DNA of 64,000 nucleotides from JAUWGC01 sp963753055. Lineage in GTDB: Bacteria > Bacteroidota > Bacteroidia > Bacteroidales > B18-G4. Below the pieces are notes generated by a model, which was not told the origin of the DNA, searched no databases, and saw only the letters and a program-made list of their open reading frames with translations. Below are positions 1 through 8,028 of the stretch, piece after piece. The translations under genes were made by a program, and so were the position numbers. Every line of letters begins with the position of its first letter. Positions within the stretch are counted from its first letter, which is position 1. The DNA is taken from assembly GCA_963753055.1 (NCBI GenBank), contig CAVWAP010000004.1, positions 62,001 through 126,000 of the forward strand, written 5' to 3'.

Positions 1-1
1 C

Positions 2-1888
2 ATCCTTAAAGAAAGCAGATCAGGGCTCAGGAAACTGCGTCGTGAAAAAATACCACATGCCACAGATCTTCTCAACGATGCTGCCGTTCCCAAGATTTTT
101 AATAATGTCATTTCCCAGTTAAAATACAGGGTTAGCAATTTTGATGATGAGTATTTGATCCTCCAGCAGGCAAATCTTGAGCGAATTCCACCAAAAATCA
201 AATTGCAGGACATATCGTTAAAGAAAATTATAGAAATTGAATATTTATCAGTCTTCTCAAAGAATTTTCAGGAAATATCCTCTGAAGCAGAAGAGTTTCT
301 TGGCTTACAATTTCGAACCTTAAATGAGATTGGCCAGATCATTGAATTCAACATTGAAACAGCACTGGAAATAATTGAAACGACTGATTCAGAAAATGAG
401 AAACCTGATGCCCAGGTTATTATCTCCGACGGCTTGGAAAGAGCTGCTGAAATCCTTGCCGATATAACAAAGTCCCTTACAAAAGAGCCTTTACAATGGT
501 CACAGAGAATGAAGGAATTGTTCCTTCAATTGAATAGCGGTATCAATGAATTGTTGGATAATCAAAAGATGAGCAATCTTCAACTGAGGGAAGCCCGGGC
601 AGAAGCATCTACAAAATTTGAAAAGCTCCGGGCCGATTTCATGAAAACCTTTGGCATATTCGCAAAAAAGTCATGGTATTGGCTATCTTATGGCATGACA
701 GGGGCTAAATCGGGATACAAACAGTTCAGCCGCCTTACAGGTGCAGGTTCATTGCCGGAGCTCGAGAAAGAATTGATGGACCTCCTGTTTACCACACGAA
801 GCAGGATTGAAAAACTGCCTTTTGTTTATCAAAGGCTATACCGGTTCGAACCACTGACAGATTATGCTCTTTTTGCAGGAAGGGAAAAAGAAATTGCTAG
901 CATAGAAGAAAAATATCAGCATTGGAAATCAGGAAATTTTGCAAATACTGCCATAATAGGTGAGAAAGGATCTGGAAGGACCACCCTGTTGCAGCTTGCC
1001 AGCAAAACCAAAGGATTAGCCAATCCCCTTGTGCAAATTAATTTTCATAAAAATATTGACACTCAAACAGATCTGTTAAATCTACTTTCCGATACATTCA
1101 AACTTGAAGGTATTACTACCTATGAAGTATTGCGGGACGGTATTAATGATCTAAAAACACCAGTTGTATGCATGATTGAGGACATGCATTTTTTATTTTT
1201 GAGGACACTTGATGGTCTGGACATTATTGAAAGGTTGCTCTGGCTTATCTCACAAACACAGCACAAAGTCTTTTGGATCATATCTATAGGCTCATATTGT
1301 TGGAATTTCCTGGATGCCACGATTTCAATTAGCAGGTATTTCCATCATATGATCTACCTCAGTAAGCTCGAAGTAAATCAAATCAGAGAGATCATCCTTA
1401 AGCGACACAGGATCAGTGGGTATGGTCTTGAGTTTTTACCAGACGAAGAGGCTCAACATGATAGGCGATACAGGAATTTACGCACCTATAAAGAGCAGCA
1501 GGAATACCTGGATAGAGAATTTTTCAAGGAGCTCCACGCTATGACAACCGGGAATATTTCCGTTGGATTTATGCTGTGGCAACTTTCCATTGAAGAGTTT
1601 AAAAAAGACAAAGTGATAATGAGAAGCAACCTGAAATTGAATACTAACTTTTTGAACAATCTGCCGGAGGAAGAGCTTTTTACCCTGGAGGCATTTCTTG
1701 AGCATGAGATAATAACAATTAAAGAGTATAGTCTTGTATTCAATGAAACAGAAGAAAAAAGCTCGCAAATCCTTAATCGTATGAAAAACAAAGGTCTTCT
1801 TGTGGAAACATTGAGAGGATTCCAGATCCACTACCTGTTGTACAAGCCTATTGTCAAAACCATGAACTTAACAAATATGATAAAATAA
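2..1888 (+). CDS. P-loop ATPase with C-terminal winged-helix-like region (5' end outside the window)
   Basis: The reading frame is open without a stop from base 2, so the gene starts upstream of the window. The first in-window start-like codon, TTG at 155, is unlikely to be the real start. The N-terminal third is charged and helical, probably coiled coil. A Walker A motif (GEKGSGRTT, about 959-985) and a Walker B-like hydrophobic stretch ending in IED (about 1160-1180) mark an AAA/STAND-type nucleotide-binding domain. The last 80 residues read like a winged helix. The stop is 6 bp before the MscS-family gene, so the two are probably cotranscribed. I cannot assign a substrate or partner. A membrane-associated or signalling ATPase is inference only. 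Confidence 0.72.
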   Translation: MLKESRSGLRKLRREKIPHATDLLNDAAVPKIFNNVISQLKYRVSNFDDEYLILQQANLERIPPKIKLQDISLKKIIEIEYLSVFSKNFQEISSEAEEFLGLQFRTLNEIGQIIEFNIETALEIIETTDSENEKPDAQVIISDGLERAAEILADITKSLTKEPLQWSQRMKELFLQLNSGINELLDNQKMSNLQLREARAEASTKFEKLRADFMKTFGIFAKKSWYWLSYGMTGAKSGYKQFSRLTGAGSLPELEKELMDLLFTTRSRIEKLPFVYQRLYRFEPLTDYALFAGREKEIASIEEKYQHWKSGNFANTAIIGEKGSGRTTLLQLASKTKGLANPLVQINFHKNIDTQTDLLNLLSDTFKLEGITTYEVLRDGINDLKTPVVCMIEDMHFLFLRTLDGLDIIERLLWLISQTQHKVFWIISIGSYCWNFLDATISISRYFHHMIYLSKLEVNQIREIILKRHRISGYGLEFLPDEEAQHDRRYRNLRTYKEQQEYLDREFFKELHAMTTGNISVGFMLWQLSIEEFKKDKVIMRSNLKLNTNFLNNLPEEELFTLEAFLEHEIITIKEYSLVFNETEEKSSQILNRMKNKGLLVETLRGFQIHYLLYKPIVKTMNLTNMIK

Positions 1889-1894
1889 GAAGAA

Positions 1895-2833
1895 ATGAAA
1901 ATAATACCATATTTTATTTCCTTTATCCTTGTGTTTTTTCTTTTACAGTCCGTTGATGGACAAAACGTGCAAACAGACTCTGCCATTGTAACAGTTGATA
2001 GTATAGCGGAAAGTGCTTTGCAGACTCCTGGAGATATAAGCGTTTCGGATGTGCTGGACTCAAAAGTATGGAAAGTTACATTTCAAAAAGTATTCTGGTC
2101 AATCATTCTTTTTCTGATTACATGGTTCACGCTGAGATATGTGACTGTCATCCTTGAACGCATTGGGGAAAGGAGAAAAAAGTACAGACTGGCCATCAAA
2201 GGGTTCATACCGGTTATAAGGGTGCTGATATGGATGGGTGTTTTTTACTTTATTGTGGCAAATGTTATTGCACCTCCATGGGCAACGCTATTAACATTAC
2301 TAGCCTCAGCAGGGGTTGCAATAGGCTTTGCATCCCAGGATATTCTTAAAAACATCTTTGGTGGGATCATGATTCTGTTCGATCGTCCTTTCCAGGTGGG
2401 TGATAAAGTTGAAATAGGCAAATATTACGGTGAGATTACAGATATTGGATTAAGGACTGTACGGCTAGTAACTCCGGATGATTCCAAGGTTACAATTCCC
2501 AATAACGAGATTATGGTCAATTCGGTTTCTAATGCCAACAGTGGTGCGTCGACCTGCCAGGTAGTCGCTGAATTTTATTTGCCTGTGGATTCGAACATTC
2601 AAAAGGTAAGATCCATTGCGCAAAGAGCTGCAGCTGTTTCAAGATATGTTTATCTTAAAAAACCCATTTCTGTCATATTCCTTAATGAACACGAAATGGG
2701 AGAAACGTATATTAAAATGCGCTTAAAAGCCTATGTGCTAGATATCCGCTATGAGTTCAAATTCAAAAGTGACATGACAGAATCAGTCATCCGGGAACTG
2801 CAGAAAATGGAAATTTTCGTGGCCAATGCATAA
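1895..2833 (+). CDS. MscS-family mechanosensitive ion channel
   Basis: A 312-residue small-conductance mechanosensitive channel, expected in the cytoplasmic membrane, where MscS proteins release solutes on hypo-osmotic shock. An N-terminal signal-like helix (residues 1-23) is followed by transmembrane helices near 62-82 and 105-125. The pore helix is Gly/Ala-rich (ASAGVAIGFASQDILKN), and the beta domain begins at RPFQVGDKVEIG and runs to VTIPNNEIM, the classic MscS layout. It starts 6 bp after the ATPase, and its last codons overlap the HAD gene by 8 bp, so the three genes look translationally coupled. The short length and signal peptide fit the compact Bacteroidota type. Confidence 0.9.
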   Translation: MKIIPYFISFILVFFLLQSVDGQNVQTDSAIVTVDSIAESALQTPGDISVSDVLDSKVWKVTFQKVFWSIILFLITWFTLRYVTVILERIGERRKKYRLAIKGFIPVIRVLIWMGVFYFIVANVIAPPWATLLTLLASAGVAIGFASQDILKNIFGGIMILFDRPFQVGDKVEIGKYYGEITDIGLRTVRLVTPDDSKVTIPNNEIMVNSVSNANSGASTCQVVAEFYLPVDSNIQKVRSIAQRAAAVSRYVYLKKPISVIFLNEHEMGETYIKMRLKAYVLDIRYEFKFKSDMTESVIRELQKMEIFVANA

Positions 2834-3458
2834 CATCAAAAACATCATTTTCGACTTCGGTGGTGTGATAATTAATATTGACACGGACCGAATTGGCAGT
2901 ATGCTTGCTAAAAAGGGTGTCGATAACCTTTTGGAATTGCATGAGCATCTTTTTCGCAATGACATCTACAATCTTCTGGAAACAGGCCATATCTCACCAC
3001 AGCAGTTCAGGGACGAGATAAAAAGTGGAGTAAAGATCCCTGTATCAGATAAGGACATTGATGAGGCCTGGAATTCCATTATCCTGGATATCCCTCCTGA
3101 ACGCGTCAGGCTGCTGGAAGGGATTCGGGAAAACTACAGCACCTACTTGCTAAGCAATACCAATATCATTCATTTCGATTTTTATAACCGTTATTTTGCG
3201 AATACGTTTGCATACGACAAGTTGGCCGATATCTTCGACGGGGCATACTTCTCTCATGAGATGGGGGTGCGGAAACCGGATACTGAGATCTACAAAAGGG
3301 TTTTAAAAGAAAGTGACCTTGTGCCTGAAGAAACACTGTTCATTGACGATAATGAAGAGAATGTTAAAGCTGCATGCTTAGTAGGAATTCAGGGTTATCA
3401 TCTTAATGGTGGAACCGAATTGATGTCCTTATTCAAGGATGATCATTTAGCTATATAA
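2826..3458 (+). CDS. HAD superfamily hydrolase (subfamily IA, YihX-like)
   Basis: A 210-residue cytosolic haloacid dehalogenase-fold phosphatase. Motif I is FDFGGV (nucleophile Asp10; Gly sits where the second Asp of DxD usually lies, as in the YihX/epoxide-hydrolase-N branch). Motif II is LLSNTN, motif III is the Lys of VRKPD, and motif IV is FIDDNEENV. The family hydrolyses sugar phosphates and similar small phosphoesters; the substrate here is unknown. The ATG lies inside the end of the MscS gene (8-bp overlap). The 3' end overlaps the convergent dusB by 12 bp. Confidence 0.88.
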   Translation: MHNIKNIIFDFGGVIINIDTDRIGSMLAKKGVDNLLELHEHLFRNDIYNLLETGHISPQQFRDEIKSGVKIPVSDKDIDEAWNSIILDIPPERVRLLEGIRENYSTYLLSNTNIIHFDFYNRYFANTFAYDKLADIFDGAYFSHEMGVRKPDTEIYKRVLKESDLVPEETLFIDDNEENVKAACLVGIQGYHLNGGTELMSLFKDDHLAI

Positions 3459-4424
3459 TGATTCAATCTTATCCAACAACTGGAAAAGCACCTCTGGATC
3501 TTCTTCTGTAAGGATCTTGATCTTCATGGTCTTGAAATGTGAAAGGCCCTTGAAATAGTTACTGAGGAACTTTCTCATCTCAAAGATCCCTTTTCGCTCC
3601 CCTTTATATTCCATTGATGCTTCCAGGTGTTCCCGTGCTACATGAACCCTTTCACTGACATCAGGTGGAGACAATACCTCACCATGATTGAGGTAGTGTT
3701 TTACTTCTTTAAAGATCCAGGGATAGCCAATGGCTGCTCTGCCAATCATAATGCCATCAATGCCATATCTGTCAATCATATCTTTTGCCTTTCGGGCACT
3801 ATCCACATCACCATTCCCTATTACAGGTATTTGCATACGAGGATTATTCTTTACTTCACCAATCAAGGTCCAGTCAGCCGTTCCCCTGTAAAGCTGAGCC
3901 CTTGTCCTCCCATGAATAGTGATTGCCTGGATGCCTGTATCCTGAAGCCTTTCAGCAATCTCAACAATATTCTTGTTATCCTCATCCCAGCCCAACCTGG
4001 TTTTTGCTGTTACCGGCAGTTTTGTGGCATTAACTACTGCACTGGTGATCTCAACCATCATATCAATATCACGCAGCATACCTGCTCCGCCTCCTTTGTT
4101 GGTAACCTTCCTTACAGGGCAGCCCCAGTTGATATCTATCAGATCAGGGTTGGCCTGCTCAGCAATTTCGGTAGCCCTGATCATTGAATTAATATCATGT
4201 CCAAAGACTTGTATCCCCATAGGCCTTTCTTCTTCCAGGAAATCCAGCTTGACAACACTTTTCTTTGCATCCCTGATCAGCCCTTCTGAAGAAATAAACT
4301 CGGTATACATCATGTCAGCACCATAACGCTTGCAGATCCTCCTGAATGACATGTCGGTGACATCCTCAAGTGGTGCAAGAAAAACCGGATAATCTTTAAA
4401 CCTTATGGAACCTATTTGCATCAT
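3447..4424 (-). CDS. dusB: tRNA-dihydrouridine synthase B
   Basis: A flavin-dependent enzyme that reduces specific uridines in the tRNA D-loop to dihydrouridine. The N-terminal FLAPLEDVTDMSFR is the Dus FMN-binding start, NWGCPVRKV carries the catalytic cysteine, and later segments (KTRLGWDE, HGRTRAQLY, IGNGDV, GIMIGRAAIGYPW) are the conserved FMN-phosphate and substrate elements of a TIM barrel, followed by the small helical C-terminal domain. I chose the ATG at 4424; a TTG at 4451 is also in frame but adds nine atypical hydrophobic residues. About 325 residues is normal. It converges with the HAD gene, overlapping it by 12 bp. Confidence 0.93.
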   Translation of the reverse strand: MMQIGSIRFKDYPVFLAPLEDVTDMSFRRICKRYGADMMYTEFISSEGLIRDAKKSVVKLDFLEEERPMGIQVFGHDINSMIRATEIAEQANPDLIDINWGCPVRKVTNKGGGAGMLRDIDMMVEITSAVVNATKLPVTAKTRLGWDEDNKNIVEIAERLQDTGIQAITIHGRTRAQLYRGTADWTLIGEVKNNPRMQIPVIGNGDVDSARKAKDMIDRYGIDGIMIGRAAIGYPWIFKEVKHYLNHGEVLSPPDVSERVHVAREHLEASMEYKGERKGIFEMRKFLSNYFKGLSHFKTMKIKILTEEDPEVLFQLLDKIESLYS

Positions 4425-4483
4425 AATGGATATAAGTAAATACAGAAGCAAAATTATTAATTTTACGGCTTCTTTATCAAAAC

Positions 4484-5446
4484 ATGATTATGGATCCCAG
4501 GACACCTTTACTTTCAAATGCTTCACCCATCCTGCAACTGATGATGCTCCTGGCTATTGTGTTCGTTTCCTTGCTGATTACAGCCATCTTAGGCATCATC
4601 ATTGGGATCCCTTTTTTCGGGACAGGTATCCTGGATAACCTGACTTCAGGTGTTGATTACAGTGATGAAAGCATGATCCCTTTGTTGAAATACCTCCAGA
4701 TTGTTAACCAGATAGGGGTTTTTATCATCCCACCGCTCCTTTTTGCTTTTATGATGAACTGGAATATACCAGAATACCTTAAACTGGATCGTAAGCCCCT
4801 CATCATCTCATGGTTGGCAGGAGCCCTGATGGTTATTATTGCTTTGCCCTTTCTGCATTGGTTGGCAGACCTGAATAACGACATCAAGCTGCCAGAGTTC
4901 ATGTCGTCAGTTGAAGAGTGGATGAGGGAGTCCGAACGAAAAGCTGAGGAGATGACAGAGCTGTTCATCAATGTGAATACCTACCCGGCCTTCCTGGTAA
5001 ACCTGCTAATGATCGCAGTTTTGCCGGCTATCGGAGAGGAACTTCTGTTCAGGGGTGTGATCCTGAGGTTTCTAAAAGAATGGACAGGTAAGGTCCACCT
5101 GGCCGTGCTGCTCTCAGCTTTTATTTTTTCAACTTTACATTTTCAGTTTTATGGATTCTTTCCAAGATTCTTACTGGGAGTGCTCCTGGGTTATATGTTC
5201 GTCTGGTCAGGCTCGCTCTGGGTCCCGATCCTTGTTCACTTTATCAATAACGGCACAGCAGTATTAATTATGTTTATAGCTAACAGGGCTGGCAGGACAG
5301 CCGAGCTGGAAGATATTGGGTCAACCTCAAACGCAGTGTATATCATTGTTAGTGCGGTGATGATCATCTTCCTGACCTGGGTCATCTATTATGCAGAAAA
5401 AAAAAGGAAGTACCGTAACAACGATACTTCCTTAAAACAACTATGA
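4484..5446 (+). CDS. CPBP family intramembrane glutamic endopeptidase
   Basis: A polytopic membrane protein of 320 residues with about eight hydrophobic segments. The Abi/CPBP signature is clear: GEELLFRG (EExxxR motif) around residues 185-192, then FSTLHFQFYG with the second-motif histidine, and VPILVHFINN with the third. The family contains Rce1-like CAAX proteases and bacterial immunity or maturation proteases; the substrate is not predictable. It is divergent from dusB. Its final codons contain a hairpin that appears to serve as the terminator of the convergent exb operon (see 5397-5433). Confidence 0.9.
   Translation: MIMDPRTPLLSNASPILQLMMLLAIVFVSLLITAILGIIIGIPFFGTGILDNLTSGVDYSDESMIPLLKYLQIVNQIGVFIIPPLLFAFMMNWNIPEYLKLDRKPLIISWLAGALMVIIALPFLHWLADLNNDIKLPEFMSSVEEWMRESERKAEEMTELFINVNTYPAFLVNLLMIAVLPAIGEELLFRGVILRFLKEWTGKVHLAVLLSAFIFSTLHFQFYGFFPRFLLGVLLGYMFVWSGSLWVPILVHFINNGTAVLIMFIANRAGRTAELEDIGSTSNAVYIIVSAVMIIFLTWVIYYAEKKRKYRNNDTSLKQL
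5397..5433 (-). terminator. Intrinsic terminator of the exb operon, inside the CPBP coding end
   Basis: Perfect 9-bp arms (AAGGAAGTA at 5404-5412 and TACTTCCTT at 5425-5433) enclose a 12-nt loop. Read on the minus strand, the stem is followed directly by a run of T (A-run 5397-5405 on the plus strand). That is the layout of a rho-independent terminator for the minus-strand operon ending at 5455. It lies wholly within the last codons of the convergent CPBP gene. Confidence 0.65.
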
Positions 5447-5454
5447 AGATAATA

Positions 5455-5928
5455 TTAGAATTTACTGCGTTTGGATACTTTCCTGGATGAATAATTAATC
5501 TTAAAAGCACCAATTTTTCTTAGTTCTTGTTTGATGTCGGTAACAACACCCATCCTGGTTTGCTCATCTGCCTTAATGGATGTGATAAGGAATTTCCTGT
5601 CAGCTTCATCTCTTGCCTGCCTCTCACTGATGACGAAATCCTGGATGTCATCAATGGTAGCAAATGAATCATTCAATTGAATACGTGACTCGGTACCAAA
5701 CATTGCTGTTCTGACAGGTACACCCACGTATACATAGCTCACAAGTGATTTCTTCTCCAGTTTATGTACTGCAACAGCTTCCGGAGGTTTTACCTTAACG
5801 ATCAGGGTTACCTCACGCATCACAGTAGTTACCATAAAGAAGAACAGCAGCATGAAGATAATATCCGGCAATGAGGAAGTATTTATCTTTTGTGCGCCTG
5901 TTCCTTTTTTCTTTTTAAATCTTGCCAT
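5455..5928 (-). CDS. exbD: ExbD/TolR-family biopolymer transport protein (second copy)
   Basis: 157 residues: a short basic N-terminus (KKKKG), one transmembrane helix with the proton-carrying Asp (SLPDIIFMLLFFFMVTT, Asp near residue 23), then a periplasmic domain. ExbD subunits sit with an ExbB pentamer in the inner membrane and use proton flow to power TonB-dependent transport or Tol-like functions. It is the last gene of the minus-strand operon exbB - 138-aa membrane protein - exbD - exbD, two bases after the preceding stop. The two ExbD copies differ in their periplasmic parts and may form a heteromer, which is inference. Confidence 0.9.
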   Translation of the reverse strand: MARFKKKKGTGAQKINTSSLPDIIFMLLFFFMVTTVMREVTLIVKVKPPEAVAVHKLEKKSLVSYVYVGVPVRTAMFGTESRIQLNDSFATIDDIQDFVISERQARDEADRKFLITSIKADEQTRMGVVTDIKQELRKIGAFKINYSSRKVSKRSKF

Positions 5929-5930
5929 AA

Positions 5931-6503
5931 TTAATTTCCTCCTATATCTTCAGGTTCTGCTTCAGAGATAGCCATGGGGATTGCTGCCTGTATGGCATCT
6001 TTTTTTGCTTCATCAACGAGGTTTTCAAATTTAACCCCAAAGTATTGCATTGAGACCTCATTACGCATCTCTGTGAATGCCTGGGTAAGCTCATCCTGCA
6101 CACGTATATACATGGCATAGGATGTGCCGCGGTCATTCTTTAAGGATACAATTCCTTTGGATACCGGATATTCTCCCAACAAATCGATTTGTTTAATGGT
6201 CTTCTCAGGAAGGTCTTCAAGGTCCAGGGGATTCATAAAGAACGCCTTGGTTTCGTCTTTTAAAGTATTAATATTTCCCTCCTTACCTTCAACCTGTAAA
6301 CGATCGGCACTATTGACAAGCACCTTAAAGATATTTCTATCTTTTACATCGATATCGGTTTCGTCTTCAACCGGCGGTGGCAATTTCCTTGTAATACCTG
6401 TATCCACATCCATAGTGGTGGTCACAAGGAAGAATATCAGCAGCAAGAAAGCGATATCCGCCATCGAACCTGCATTGATTTCAGGGGTTGATCTTCTTGC
6501 CAT
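5931..6503 (-). CDS. exbD: ExbD/TolR-family biopolymer transport protein (first copy)
   Basis: 190 residues with the ExbD signature at the N-terminus: polar lead (MARRSTPEINAGS), then a helix with the essential Asp (SMADIAFLLLIFFLVTTT) and a long periplasmic domain. It is longer than the usual 130-150 residues because of an insert in the periplasmic part (about residues 75-130). It is the third gene of the exb operon, 8 bp after the small membrane protein and 2 bp before the second exbD. Confidence 0.9.
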   Translation of the reverse strand: MARRSTPEINAGSMADIAFLLLIFFLVTTTMDVDTGITRKLPPPVEDETDIDVKDRNIFKVLVNSADRLQVEGKEGNINTLKDETKAFFMNPLDLEDLPEKTIKQIDLLGEYPVSKGIVSLKNDRGTSYAMYIRVQDELTQAFTEMRNEVSMQYFGVKFENLVDEAKKDAIQAAIPMAISEAEPEDIGGN

Positions 6504-6511
6504 ATGTTGAA

Positions 6512-6928
6512 TTATTTAAATATTCTTGAAATACTCGCAAAAATGATAGAGAGTATGGCCAGGGCTGCAAGGATATATAGAAATATCAATCCTGCGCCTA
6601 CCGTGACAGATGTCTCTGCCGTAGATTTCATCTGCTCAAGCTGCAATGCTGAAAACTCATTAGTAGACAGTGCATATGCTATTATAGCCAATACAACCAT
6701 TGCACCTAAGATAATGAAGAACTTGACCGCACTTTTCAGATTAAAGATAAGATAGATCAAGGGTGCAAGGATTGTGATAGCTGCAGTAATGATAACCAGG
6801 ATATAACCCCAGTATAAAACAACATCATCACTGATTATATTCGCATAGAACAGTATGCCTAATAAAGCAGAAACTGCCAGTATTGCACCCAGCAATATCT
6901 GTAATAGTTTTGATGATTTATCAGTCAT
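6512..6928 (-). CDS. Four-helix membrane protein of the exb operon, function unknown
   Basis: 138 residues, almost all hydrophobic, with four predicted transmembrane helices (about 10-30, 38-60, 66-86 and 108-135) and no recognisable catalytic motif. It lies between exbB (6-bp gap) and the first exbD (8-bp gap), so it is almost certainly translated from the same mRNA. An accessory subunit or stabiliser of the ExbBD motor is a reasonable inference from position; the sequence alone does not show it. Confidence 0.75.
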   Translation of the reverse strand: MTDKSSKLLQILLGAILAVSALLGILFYANIISDDVVLYWGYILVIITAAITILAPLIYLIFNLKSAVKFFIILGAMVVLAIIAYALSTNEFSALQLEQMKSTAETSVTVGAGLIFLYILAALAILSIIFASISRIFK

Positions 6929-6934
6929 GATGTG

Positions 6935-7756
6935 TTATTTTTTAAATTTTGCCAAAATATCGATGAAGGATATGGTGCTATCTTCCATGGCGTTAACCAG
7001 GCTGTCGATCTTGGAGACAATGTAGTTAAAGAAGATCTGCAGGATGATAGCAACAATAAGACCAAATACGGTTGTGAGCAAGGCAACTTTGATACCACCG
7101 GCAACGATAGTAGGTGAGATATCACCCTGGGCTTCAATGTTATCAAATGCCTGAATCATACCAATTACAGTACCCATGAACCCAAGCATAGGCGCAATTG
7201 CGATAAACAGTGAGATCCATGATAAACCGCTTTCCAGTCTGCCCATTAATACACTGCCGTAAGCTACAATCGATTTTTCAACCACCTCAAGGCCTTCGTT
7301 ATACCTGTTTAATCCCTGGTAGAAGATACTTGCTACCGGTCCTCTGGTAGTTTTACAAACGTCTTTCGCGGCCTCAACACCACCTGTTTCCATGGCAGAC
7401 TCTACTTTATTCAACAATTTCTGCGTGTTGGTTGTAGCAAGGTTAAGGTAAATGATCCTCTCAATACAAATGGCCAGACCAAAGATGAGAGTTAACAATA
7501 CGATACCCATAAACCCTGCCCCACCGGCAATAAACTGTTCTTTGAGAATTTGGTGGAAACCTTGTGGTTCTTCCGGCTCCTCTGTTAAAGTTGTAACAGG
7601 AGCAGCAGCTTCTTCCTGCACTTCCTCCATTGGTACCAATGAGTCAGAAGTTGCTTCAATGGTATCCATGGCTGGTTCATCCTGGGCGTAAGCTGAAATG
7701 GATAAACCAAATACGAGCAAAGCTGCTACAGACAAAAGGGCAAATAATCTTTTCAT
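6935..7756 (-). CDS. exbB: MotA/TolQ/ExbB proton channel protein
   Basis: 273 residues. A cleavable signal peptide (residues 1-24, ending AYA-QD) and an acidic Pro/Ala-rich periplasmic segment (25-65) precede the ExbB core: the first transmembrane helix near 78-100, a cytoplasmic loop, and two helices containing the conserved LESGLSWISLFIAIAPMLGFMGTVIGM and ALLTTVFGLIVAI segments. The extended N-terminus is common in Bacteroidota ExbB. First gene of the minus-strand exb operon. It would couple the proton gradient to outer-membrane processes, presumably with a TonB such as the one at 48066-48746, although that gene is unlinked. Confidence 0.92.
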   Translation of the reverse strand: MKRLFALLSVAALLVFGLSISAYAQDEPAMDTIEATSDSLVPMEEVQEEAAAPVTTLTEEPEEPQGFHQILKEQFIAGGAGFMGIVLLTLIFGLAICIERIIYLNLATTNTQKLLNKVESAMETGGVEAAKDVCKTTRGPVASIFYQGLNRYNEGLEVVEKSIVAYGSVLMGRLESGLSWISLFIAIAPMLGFMGTVIGMIQAFDNIEAQGDISPTIVAGGIKVALLTTVFGLIVAIILQIFFNYIVSKIDSLVNAMEDSTISFIDILAKFKK

Positions 7757-7830
7757 AGTTGTGATATTAAAATTTTACGTTAAAAAAACTGTTTTAATCT
7801 TTAAATATTGTTTGATAAACGTATAAAGAG

Positions 7831-7918
7831 CGGAGAGGAAGGGATTCGAACCCCCGATCCGCTTTTGGCGGATACACACTTTCCAGGCGTGCGCCTTCGA
7901 CCACTCGGCCACCTCTCC
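7831..7918 (-). tRNA. tRNA-Ser (anticodon GGA)
   Basis: An 88-nt cloverleaf on the minus strand. Acceptor arms GGAGAGG (7912-7918) and CCTCTCC (7832-7838) pair fully; the discriminator is G at 7831 and CCA is not encoded. The D-arm is GCCGAGTGGTCGAAGGC, the anticodon loop has GGA, there is a long variable arm (about TATCCGCCAAAAGCGGAT), and the T-arm is GGGGGTTCGAATCCC. A G73 discriminator plus a long variable arm is serine identity. It reads UCC/UCU codons. Confidence 0.97.
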
Positions 7919-7974
7919 TGTATGGTTCGTTAAGGAAACCCTTTCCAATTTGTGAGCTAAAGTAATAAAAAATT

Positions 7975-7990
7975 AATTGATATATCAATT
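7975..7990. repeat. 16-bp perfect palindrome AATTGATATATCAATT
   Basis: An AT-rich perfect palindrome in the 110-bp gap between the tRNA-Ser 5' end and the asparaginase stop, upstream of the tRNA on the minus strand. It could be an operator or simply AT-rich spacer; no neighbouring regulator supports either reading. Confidence 0.35.
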
Positions 7991-8028
7991 TCAAATCTAA
8001 AAATTCTACTAAGCTTGTATCCTGTATG

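Noticed and set aside
3627..4326. Two plus-strand reading frames of 117 and 186 codons
   Set aside because: Both are antisense to dusB, which has full family motifs; their translations are low-complexity and match nothing.
7794..7994. 66-residue minus-strand reading frame
   Set aside because: It runs across the tRNA-Ser gene; its GFESLPLRS-like end is the usual translation of a tRNA T-arm.
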